Shown piece after piece: positions 54,089 through 64,000 of a stretch of DNA of 64,000 nucleotides. The translations under genes were made by a program, and so were the position numbers. The notes under the pieces were generated by a model. It did not search any database, was not told the origin of the DNA, and saw only the letters and a list, made by a program, of their open reading frames with translations. Each line of letters starts with the position of its first letter. The first letter of the stretch is position 1. Location of the stretch: the NCBI RefSeq assembly GCF_020382885.2, contig NC_058508.1, positions 5,200,055 to 5,264,054 of the forward strand, in the 5' to 3' direction. The DNA comes from Scatophagus argus (taxonomy: Eukaryota; Chordata; Actinopteri; Scatophagidae).

Positions 54089-54869
54089 CTTTCCAAAGCA
54101 ATCCAATAAAACAAGTGTTTGGTTTTAGGGGTCATGAGGACACATTGAAAAAGCAGACCTGCAGTCTCAAATTTAAAGAAAAAATAGGGTGCACACGTAA
54201 GAATATTAGCAGCACACTCTTTAATTTCACACTGAAAGTATTAATTCAACAGTTTAGCGAAAATTAAATATAAATTTCCATTAAAATATCTGGAAACACA
54301 TGACTTTCCACATGAAATGCGGTATCTGTGCTTGTTGCTGCAAAGTTTACCTTTGCTTTGATTCCAAACAGCACCCCCTGTTGGGGATGCAAGCAAATTG
54401 TCTACACAGCACATAATACTTGTTGATTACATTTTACTGTGTTTTTAAAATAAATTCTTAAGAGGGGGTATTGTAATGAGCTACATAATAAAATATTAAA
54501 ATATATATAGAAGCAAAAATTCATCCTATTATTTGAGATAGTATTAATTAACTACTGATTAACAGACTGAAAAGTGCTTAACTACCTGACAAAAGTGAAC
54601 ACCAATGGACAATTAAGGGCAACTAAGGCATCCCCCTTTATAAGAACACTTGGTACAGCTGGCACAGTTTAAAAACAATACAATATTTTATATAAGTACA
54701 TTTACACTGTGTGATTTTTTTTAATTTGTGGGTATATTTAACACCAAGTCCATACAGACCAACCTTGTTGACTCACACATTATTTTTCCATATTATACAA
54801 AATGCTGTGATGACAGCAGAAATCAACAGTGAAATAATATAAAGACTGAAAACTGAAGCCTGCTCTTCT
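54089..54869. other. AT-rich spacer, tmem205 3' side
   Basis: AT-rich DNA with a possible splice-donor-like AAAG|GTAAAC on the minus strand near 54350. The remainder is probably the tmem205 3' UTR plus spacer. No other feature is seen. Confidence 0.35.
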
Positions 54870-55626
54870 CTAAATCGTAGATAAATTCATAGCTGTGTAG
54901 ATCAAATTAATTGTAGTGCACATGAACCCTATCAGGTTGCAGAGACTGGACAAGCCGTGGTAGCGGCCAAATGTGCTCCTGTAGGCTTTGTACTTGGGGT
55001 CCTGCTCTTTGAGCTTAGCATAAGCTTCCTTCTGGCTACCCAGGCCAATCTGGTCCCCCAGGCCATGCTCCTTCTCCACCTCCCTCATCTGAAACATCAA
55101 TTCAGTGGCTGATGGGCCAAACCACTGGGCGTTCAGACTTGCCATGATCAGCGCAGAGAAGTACAGACCCATCTGCAAGACCAAAAGAGATAACTTACTG
55201 GAAAACACCACGGTGTTGATTTACTGGCAAATATTGTGATTAAACTAAGCACTTAAAACTGCATGTACATGTGTGATGTTTCACCTGCACGCTTTCGTGC
55301 CAGTCGAGCAGCTCTCTGGGGTGGTACACAGCATATACAGCCAGGCTGACAACACTGCTACCCATCAGACAGTAGAAGTATAGAGGAAAGAGTTTACTCT
55401 GCACCAGGCCAAAGGTGTGTCGAGTTACCTGCCGAACCAATGCAAAACCTGCAGGCACAGACGTCAAGATCAGAAACAGGAATGCATATATTGCAGCCAT
55501 GACTCTTTTCCTTGTGCACCTTATACCTGCTATGAAGGTGACCCAGACCTGCATGCCCCAGGAGAAAGATAGCACCATAAGGTGAATCACTTTGACCAAG
55601 TCCGTGGGCTCCCCCTCTGTTGCCAT
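54870..55626 (-). CDS. tmem205: Transmembrane protein 205
   Basis: A small four-pass membrane protein of unknown biochemical role; in human cells raised TMEM205 has been linked to cisplatin resistance and vesicular transport. Three coding exons: 55527-55626, 55285-55448 and 54870-55172, giving 188 residues (human 189). The start MATEGEPTDLVK is favoured over an in-frame ATG at 55641. Diagnostic stretches are GMQVWVTFIAG, RHTFGLVQSKLFPLYF, LNAQWFGP, EKEHGLG, DPKYKAYR and FGRYHGLSSLCNL, all with close human counterparts. Hydrophobic segments lie near residues 15-35, 55-75, 90-105 and 165-185. Intron 1 is only 78 nt, a multiple of three and free of stops. Confidence 0.95.
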
Positions 55627-56426
55627 CGTGTCCCTCTGCAAAATACATACATTATATTATGCACAGTCAGCCTATGTTAACTGTTGTATTTTGTTAATAT
55701 TTTGCTTCTTTCTTATTGGGGTCCCATAAACACCACTGCTGGACCCTAGTACAACCCAATATGTTGAAGTTGAGTGTCAACCACTCCCACCACTCTTCAC
55801 CAAATTGTTATTACCAATTGAGAAAATATTTTGTGTTGCAAATGTTAACACGAGCATGAGTAAATATATATTCTTAGTTATCTGGGAGGCATAGTGCATT
55901 GTAGAAAGCACTGGCACCAATAATCATTGATAGAGAGCACAAAAATTTTGTTTTAGAAGTTGACGCTCTGTGACTTCAAACTTAAGTCATATTACATGTT
56001 TGTTTTTGAGACAGTAAAGATGGCCTGCTATCAGATCACTGTGATTAAAAGCCTGGGACACAGAGATTAAGGGTCTCCTGTAACTTTTCAGCCTGCTGCT
56101 CCACACTGATAAGTCTCCAGAAGGAGATAACTGCAGAAAGAGCGGAAAAAATACATTCCAGAATTTACTTAAAATTATAATCTACATAAACATCCACCAA
56201 CAAGGCAACAGGCAACAACAAGGCGACGACAAATGTAAATGGATGAAATAAAAGAGCCTGACCTCTGTCCACACCAGCTAACTCCAGCACTGCTCCCAGC
56301 TTGGAACTGACAAGCTAACCATCTTTAGCCTCTGAGCTAAGTGAGAGTTTTGTATCACGCTATTTGCTTCATTTTGAATATCACAAGTACAATATTCACT
56401 GATACGGTACACATACCTGCACTTAC

Positions 56427-56600
56427 CGTGCTTTTCTCTTGCTGTTGGTAAGTAGGAATTCAAAATGCTTAATATTATTGACATCAGTATGGTCCAACGT
56501 TCATTCGAGCTACTTCCTCTGTGATAGTATTATATAAACAAGCCCCGCCTCTCGCGAAGAGACGGACCAATAGGATTCTTTGAAAGTGAATTTATTATAA
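56427..56600 (-). promoter_or_regulatory. tmem205 non-coding first exon and promoter
   Basis: On the minus strand, GAAAAGCACG is followed by the donor GTAAGTGC (exon edge 56427). Just upstream, at about 56540-56575, lie GCCCCGCCTC (GC box), CTCTCGCGAAGAG (a TCTCGCGA-type core promoter word) and GACCAATAGG (CCAAT box). An ETS-like ACTTCCTC lies near 56511. The combination fits a TATA-less housekeeping promoter. Confidence 0.55.
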
Positions 56601-57309
56601 TAATTTTCCCCTTTTCATCCTCTTATTGGTTTCTTGTCGATGTGTTTCTTTCGCAGTCCCTGCTCTGGGTTTTACTTTTTACCAAAAAATGTTGTACTCC
56701 GCTTCGCCGCATGTGTATGGTGAGCAGCGGCGAAAGCAAATGCTGCTTATTAGCTTTAAGAGGTACAAATTGAAATATTTTATATTATTTATTTTACGGA
56801 GCAGCAAGCTGCTTAAGTCTGTAGCTGTAAAATAATAGAACTGTACGTGTCCTTTTATGTATTTACTGCTGAATGATGGTAGAAATAGACTTCATCAGTG
56901 TTTTAAGTGTGTGTGACTTATAATAGAGGATGCAAATCAAAAGTTGAGTTGAGATGCATAAGTAATAAAACCCGGTCTTTCTCAGCTCAACACAGTTGGT
57001 GCCTTTGTGGTCCGACATAACTGATAGCTTATGACATTTAACAAACGTGAGATTATATAAAACTTACATTAAAACAATATGAATGAAATGTAAATGTTTA
57101 CTGAATGGTAGACATCACAGGATGCCTCAGTTTACATGGTTTTTACCTCAGATGTCAGAGGTTGCATCACACACACAAAAAAAGAAACATGTAATCCTGG
57201 CACTCGTACCTCATCGGTTCTCAGCAGCAGGGTCCTTGACTGCAGCAGTGAGAGGATTTCAACTTGAGAAGGTTTCATTTGTTTCTGTGGCTCTGCAGCC
57301 CAGCAGGAA

Positions 57310-57311
<2 letters not shown>

Positions 57312-57360
<49 letters not shown>

Positions 57361-57376
57361 CACACACACACACACA
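57312..57376. repeat. (CA)n microsatellite
   Basis: About thirty CA dinucleotides with one ATG interruption near 57359. Confidence 0.95.
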
Positions 57377-57529
57377 AACTTGTATGTTGAAGGCTATACA
57401 TTCATGTGCAGAAACACGTATGCGTCTTCATCAGTGTGACACTAAAATGCTAATCATATTCATGTATTGCATTAGTAAGTCATTACTATGTTCTTCCTCA
57501 GATGCACAGACTTATTGTTTTCTTAATTT

Positions 57530-57860
57530 TTAGGATTCAATTCAAGGATTCAAGGAGCTTTATTGTCATTTCACACACGTAAAACATGAGTGGAACGAAA
57601 TTAGTTTCCCCGGTCCCAGTATAAGCCCAGTTTCCTAACTAAATAAATATAAATATAAACAATGCTATATAATATAAAAACAGTGGAATATAAGTGAAAA
57701 CAGTAGATGATATAAACACCAGTGTAAACAGTATAAACAGTAGTGCAAATGGCTGACAGGGTAGTGCAAAATGACCGTAGTGCAATGAACATGAGTAGTT
57801 TTTTAGCATATTCTGTAAGAAACCTTTGAACGGCAGGCTGTTGGATAATACATAGAGAAT
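57530..57860. mobile_element. Teleost LINE 3'-end repeat
   Basis: The landmarks AAGGAGCTTTATTGTCATTT and GAGTGGAACGAAATTAGTTT, then an AT-rich stretch with repeated TATAAACAGT and GTGCAAATGG, match a common fish retrotransposon tail (Rex1-like by memory). No coding part. Confidence 0.6.
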
Positions 57861-57899
57861 GTTGATTGTTGCCACCAGCAGATGGGAGAAGTTTGCCTT

Positions 57900-58105
57900 C
57901 AGGGTTTCTACCATCGGCGGGGGAGGGACTTAACTTAGAAGACGAAATTCACTATTGGATATATGAACTGTCATTCTTTACCTTTGAGCGAATCACAAAT
58001 CGAACAAAATTCAGTACTGACCAATCAGAGACGTCCCATGTACAGACGCTGTATCCGGATAAAATTGTAAATACAGAGCATCCTCCGCTGCAAGAGATCG
58101 ATTTG
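57900..58105 (+). promoter_or_regulatory. elof1 promoter and 5' non-coding exon
   Basis: A GC-rich GGCGGGGGAGGG at 57917-57928 and a CCAAT box in GACCAATCAGAGACGTC near 58019-58035 precede an exon that ends CGATTTG|GTAAGTC at 58105. The paired acceptor TTTTTTTGCAG lies at about 58638-58648, 15 bp before the elof1 ATG. Confidence 0.55.
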
Positions 58106-58651
58106 GTAAGTCAGACAGCAGTCACCTCACTACGCAAATGCGAAATAAGGCACTATATGACATGATATACACGCTCTTCATCTGAAAAGCGTATTTATCA
58201 TCTTACACATTCCTTACCCACAGGCTATCAGCTGTTAGCCAGTTAGCTTGCTAGCATGTAGCGGTAGCCTTGTGGCGCTTAAGTGCAAGTGCTTTTCTTA
58301 TCCTTTTTAGTTGAGCTGTTTAGCTGAAACTGTAGATGCAGAGAGTGAATGTTACTGTATTAAAACAAAATTCAGATTGTGCAATATAAATTAGAGGAAA
58401 TGTCATTTGCTAACCAGGAGGAAGAACTATGATGTTGTCAGAGGAGCAGGAGTTAATTGTCTGAAATTAGGGATTTTACCAGTCTGTGATACAGGTGAAC
58501 AGAGATTAAAGCAAGCCCGTGTAGTAATGTGTAAAGTAATGTCTTCTGACCAAACATTACTTGTTTGATGTTGGCCTATTACAGTTTCTCTAGTAGGTGA
58601 ACGTTCGTATTCAGCTGTTTGTCATTGTTGTTGTCGTTTTTTTGCAGATAG

Positions 58652-59364
<713 letters not shown>

Positions 59365-62041
59365 TCACGGTTTCCTGTGACTAACCTCACTCATTTACAG
59401 TTCCTCCCTTTGATTGGTCCACTGAATTAGGTGTTGTTAGCGCAAACATTAGAAACATCATGTTTTGGGTGTACGTGCACAACGTGTTTATTTTAACTTT
59501 GCTTTTTTTAACTTGCTGAGCACGTTCCTCTGGCTGGGCCAGAGGCCTGTTGTGTTGTTTTGTATACATCATAGTTCTCATTGTAAAATGTATCAGTGAT
59601 TAGCGTATCAGTGTTTTTTGTTTGTTTGTTTGTTTGTTTTTTTAGTAGATCATGATGTTTTCCATTTTTAAAAAATAATTTCTGGTCTTACACATTCCAT
59701 GTCCTCCATTTCTGTGCGTTGTGATTTATGAAGAAAATGTTTTTCTTGTCTTAAGGTTATTGTAGAGCCGTATTTAAAAGATTACACTGACAGAAATACT
59801 TGTACCCTTGTGAAAGTAGATTTAGTTTTCAGCCATGTCTCTTATGCACTGAAGTATTTTGTTGTTTATTTTTTTCAGACTGCCTTTTTTAAAATCACAA
59901 TCATAATTTCTGTTACACTACTTCTGTGTATTTCACATATATTGTGTACTTTTAGATAATGACACTAATGAGAAATGAAATCTGAAGCATATTTTTCAAG
60001 TGTTTTTTTTTTTATTGCACAAATGTCAAGTTTAGTGAAAGGCATACAGGAAAAATCAAGAGGTTAGCAAAGATGTAAAGTTTGAACAATGTTGAAACAA
60101 AGCCAACACATTAAGGTGAAATGTTACTAAACATTTACTCAACATTGTTACTATTCTGGATATCACAGAAGGAATGATAATAAATGAATGACATGTTAAA
60201 AACAACATAACTGCATTTGATTGACTAAAATCTGTTTAGGTGATGTACATGTGCTTTTTCACCACTAGATGGCCCACTGCTACATGTTCCAGGTCATAGC
60301 TAAGACGCCTTTGCTGCTGAATGAAAAGTTAAAGAACCCAAATCTCTGCTTCTTCTTTCTGCACATGGACATGAACATGAAGCTCATTCAACAGCTAGTT
60401 TTGACAGTAATTCAGCGCCTGAATATTTTACCCAGATATGCAGAGGTTTTGATGTGTGACACCAGACCACAAGCGTCTGAGCCTCCTCCGGTTAAAAGTG
60501 TGTACATGTGTACTTTTCTGCCTTCAAATGTGTTGGAAATGAAGCCTGTAATAGTTAGTGACACCTGTGACCTTAGAGTAACGTTACATTCAAAACATTC
60601 AGTGGGTTAACAGTATGACGCAGAACGAGAGTCTCATAATTATATAACTTTCTACTTTGATGTTTTCGTTACTTACCATGGTGGATGAGCTACTCAGATA
60701 TTTGAGTAAAAGTAGCAATGCCACAATGTTAAGATACCTCATTACAAGTAAAGTCCTGCATTTGAAATGTTACTTAAAGTATGTAAGCATTATTAGCAAA
60801 GTGTAAAAGTATGAAAAGTAAAAATACTCCATGCTGAAAAGGGGCCCTTGTGAGTATTATAATGTTATATTATTATTGCCTTTATTATTTTATAAACTCA
60901 TTTGCTTTGTATATAAAATCTCATTTTGTAAAAGTAACTATAACTGTATTGGAGTGAAAATGAAAATATCATCTCAATGACAGTGCAAGGTAAGTATAAA
61001 GTGGCATTAAAAGGAATGTACCACAAGTTTGTACTTAAGTACCATATCTGAGTAAATGTACTTAGTTACATTCCACCATTGTTTACTGCACACAAGGTGA
61101 AGTCAGGTCAAGTGCAAACAAGCAACCGCTCTAAAGCCAAAGTTCACCGCGGCATAAGATGGAAGAAAAACATGGGACAAAAACTACCGGTGACTAAGTT
61201 TACCCTAATTCAAACTAAATATCACAACACCTACATTTGCTCTTTATAAAAGCACTGTCTGACAGACCCTCCCCCCCTACACACATTTCTACATACTTCC
61301 TGTACTGCACGCAAGCCATGTAAATTAGCCCTGTAAAAATAGCGTGATGGGTAATTTGGCGGGCCTGTGAACATGACTATTTGGTCAGCGCAGGTGCTCA
61401 CAAAACCAAGCAAAGTCCGCACAAAGCTACATGTCCGCCCGCGTCGTCCGCCCCGGTCAGTCTGTGGACCAGGAATTTCTGTCATTCCAAGGAGTTGAAT
61501 CCTAGAGCCTGCAGGGCTCCAACATGGACTCTGTTCCGACTGGGTCAAAGTTCAACAGCAGCCACGCTGTTTGCTTTCAAGAAACTTTCAAATTCTGCTT
61601 CGTCAGTGTTCAAACTGGACTGGAAGGGAAGGGAGGTGAGGCATGGGGTATAAACACTCAAATCTCTAATTACAATGCAAGTATAAAAAGCTGTAGAAAA
61701 AAAAAACTATAAATAGCCAAAGGTCATTAAATCGGCACTGTGGGTATTTTTAGCGGTAATAAAATGAATCAGAGCAATACAGAGGTTGGCCACTGCATGA
61801 ATTTTTTTGATTTAAGGTCAGTGTAAACATTTTTCTCATTTACTCATGGAAAGACAAACAATAAATTCCTAAGAGTAAAAGCATGTTTAGAAAAAGCTGG
61901 GGAAGGAGGACGACAATGACGTCAGTCAGTGTTAAATAATAGTCTGGAAGGTTTGCTTGACACAAAGACAGCTGTGGATGGTTGTCTGAAGTTAAGCAAA
62001 GAGGAGGGAGAGAGGGCAGGGTGAGGCTGTCCGTGGTTTTC
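59365..62041. other. Convergent 3' region of elof1 and cnn1
   Basis: AT-rich DNA without further coding exons. A plus-strand AATAAA at about 60180 could end elof1 transcripts. A transposon relic lies at about 60690-61082. Confidence 0.45.
60690..61082. mobile_element. Teleost non-autonomous DNA transposon relic
   Basis: The right end reads ACTTAGTTACATTCCACCA (61058-61076), the inverse of the TGGAATGTAACTAAGT terminal repeat seen at 33050. The interior has AGTAAAAGTA-type words, GCATTTGAAATGTTACTTAA and AAAAGGGGCCCTTGTGAGTA, typical of this fish element. The left end is decayed. No transposase is encoded. Confidence 0.65.
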
Positions 62042-63203
62042 TTAGTCAGAGTACTGGTTGTAGCCATCAAACTCCACCTCGCTACCGTTGTTATAGTAGG
62101 TCTCAATGGGGTTGGAGCAGTACTTGTTGTCGTAGACCTGGCGGGGCAGGCCGTAGGTGGTCATGCCCTGCTGGGAGGCCACTTTGTTGGTGCCCATCTG
62201 CAGAGAGATGGTGGTGGTGTCACAGGTCTCCAGCTCCAGCTTCTTGTCAAAGATGTGTCTCCTGGTTCCCGGCGCTGTCATGCCAGCCTGGAGGACAGAG
62301 AGCAAGTGGAAAGGTTACTGACATACTGACAATGTATACATGTTAAATCCTAAAAACGTCTTGAACAGACGATGACTGTCTATCATTACTTGTTCTGTGC
62401 AGGGTTGCGGTTCATCAGTCCTCCATAAACTGACATACAGCTCATGCACATACTTAGCATGAGCATTTTTTGGACTGATGTAACTCCAAGGCAGAGGCCT
62501 TCATCTGCACCATCAGTCATATTCTTTTTGGCACTTCTAGCAAAATACTGAAACTGTTTAAATAATTCTTCACTATCCTTTTTAACTATTTATTCATTTC
62601 TTTCAGTTAATCCATTTTTAATAACATATATGCTACTTTTTGCCATTACTACTCATTTTCAGTTTTAAGTTTCAACTGTTTATCATTTACTATCAGCTAA
62701 GTATTTAGTTGAGCTACTCCACAGTTTTTCCACATATCCCCCCAACAGACCAGTACCTGATTGGGAATGCTGTGCTGAAGCACCAAATCAACTTGTTGCC
62801 ATGCATAATTAATAGAAAATGTGTGGTTCATCTTTAAATGTCTGAGATTCTCACAAAATAAAAGTGTAAAATGGAAGAATAAAGGCATAGTAAAGTGTAG
62901 GTCTCTTCTACCTGGCTGGCTCCCTTGTTGGTGCCCATCTGTAGACTGATAGTAGACTGGTCCATTGGGTTGTCCATGGCCATCTTGGAATCATACAGAT
63001 GGCGTCGTGTGCCATAAGAGGTCATGCCCTTTTGGCTGGCAAGCTTGTTGGTGCCCATCTGGAGAAACAGCAAAATGGAGAGAGTTAAATAACTCAAAAC
63101 ACCCTGTTAGTTTCAAGTACATATTTGTCACTTTGAGCAGCCATTGCACAACTGAAAACAAAATGTATAATGGTTAAATTCCCATTAATCTGTTATCATT
63201 CTA

Positions 63204-63253
<50 letters not shown>

Positions 63254-64000
63254 ATCGGTTAAGGTATTTCTATGAAGAGTCATTCAGCATGATACCAGCA
63301 GGGGGCACAATGACAATCCACTGCAAAGCATCTTGGCCAGCAGAACATGAATGTACGGCCATAAAGTAGTGGGTTACAGGTTTAGCATTTCTGTTGCTCT
63401 GACCTGCAGGCCTATGATGTTCCGTCCCTCCCTGAGCTTTTCTGGAGCGAAGCGGCGCTGCTGTTTCTCTGCGTACTTCACTCCTATGTCGTACTTGGAG
63501 TGGAAACCTTTGGACTTGGCCTGAGAAAGTAAAATGGCAGAGACAGAAAGGAAAATAATGGTAATAGAGAGTATTGTTCTCACTCGTATTGCTTTTATTA
63601 TGCTTTTGCCTTGTTGTATTGTTACTCCATGTAACACAAACCACCCACACAGGTAGACTACATGCTGCAACATCTATATAAATATAACATACATCTATGC
63701 TCAAAGATTCTGTAGGCTACAAATGATATTCTATTTGCACCTGATTGTCTCATTCAGGACAGTTCAGCACCAACATCAGCCGACAACAGATGTCACTGGA
63801 GTAACTGCATGTGTGGTGTGTGTGGCTGCCCTCACCATTCCAGCCAGAGCGATGAGCGTGCTCTGGACCTGAGTGTGGTTGACATTCTCAAACAGATCGT
63901 TGGCCTCAAAGAGGTCATGCGGCTTTAGACCGTAGTCTGTGATCGCACGGACAAAATTCCCTATGTTTTCCAGCTGAGGAACAAAAGTAGACAGAAAGAA
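62042..64000 (-). CDS. cnn1: Calponin 1 (5' end outside the window)
   Basis: An actin-, calmodulin- and tropomyosin-binding protein that restrains actomyosin ATPase in smooth muscle. Four exons are visible: 63836-63973, 63404-63520, 62912-63058 and 62042-62287, giving the last 215 residues; the N-terminal half of the calponin-homology domain lies beyond 64000. Exon 63836-63973 ends the CH domain ([19 protein letters not shown]). The next has [12 protein letters not shown] and [12 protein letters not shown]; the latter matches CNN1 rather than CNN2 or CNN3. Three calponin repeats follow, each with LQMGTNK.ASQ..M then a GTRRH or GLPRQ block. The tail is acidic and tyrosine-rich, ending YNQYSD. 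Exon borders coincide with repeat borders. Convergent with elof1, as expected for 19p13.2 synteny. Confidence 0.92.
63206..63250. repeat. (GA)n microsatellite in cnn1 intron
   Basis: About twenty-two GA dinucleotides, in the intron between the 63404-63520 and 62912-63058 exons. Confidence 0.95.

Noticed and set aside
56626-56835. Plus-strand frame starting upstream of tmem205
   Set aside because: No family match; it starts in the probable tmem205 promoter and lacks splice or repeat support.
57083-57439. Plus-strand frame with a long HTHTHT run
   Set aside because: It is a translation of the (CA)n microsatellite.

Overview
This window is vertebrate nuclear DNA, most likely from a spiny-rayed teleost fish. 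It has compact GT-AG split genes, teleost-type interspersed repeats (a tRNA-like SINE with a GGAT-type tail, a GATAA/CCTTTATTAGTCCC LINE tail, a TATAAATAAAATTGA LINE tail and small inverted-repeat elements), and proteins closest to vertebrate families. There are no bacterial operons, CRISPR arrays or rRNA genes. All protein identities rest on recalled family motifs; no search was run.

Layout: 1-1030 is the broken 3' end of an L1-like retrotransposon on the minus strand. 1161-14495 is a macrosatellite: nine head-to-tail units, seven of them 1467-1468 bp. Each unit carries an internal duplication about 629 bp apart. The two edge units keep short segments that the inner units have lost. I recognise no gene in it; it is the most novel-looking part of the window. 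14496-17340 is intergenic with a SINE flanked by a 13-bp target-site duplication and a LINE tail.

17852-62042 and onward hold eight recognisable genes and one unrecognised candidate: tspan1-like (minus), znf653 (minus), swsap1 (plus), epor (minus), rab3d (minus), an unrecognised two-exon candidate (minus), tmem205 (minus), elof1 (plus) and cnn1 (minus, 5' end outside the window). Members of this set lie together on human chromosome 19p13.2 (EPOR, SWSAP1, TMEM205, RAB3D, ZNF653, ELOF1, CNN1), so this is a conserved synteny block with local rearrangement. I reconstructed exon boundaries by hand from reading frame, splice dinucleotides and recalled homologues. All assembled coding sequences stay in frame and end in a stop, except cnn1, which is truncated by the window edge.

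The genes do not form one pathway. They cover membrane scaffolding (tetraspanin), transcription repression and elongation (znf653, elof1), recombination (swsap1), erythropoietin signalling (epor), regulated exocytosis (rab3d) and smooth-muscle actin regulation (cnn1). Points of regulatory interest are the head-to-head znf653/swsap1 pair (start codons 380 bp apart) and a 78-nt frame-preserving intron in tmem205.
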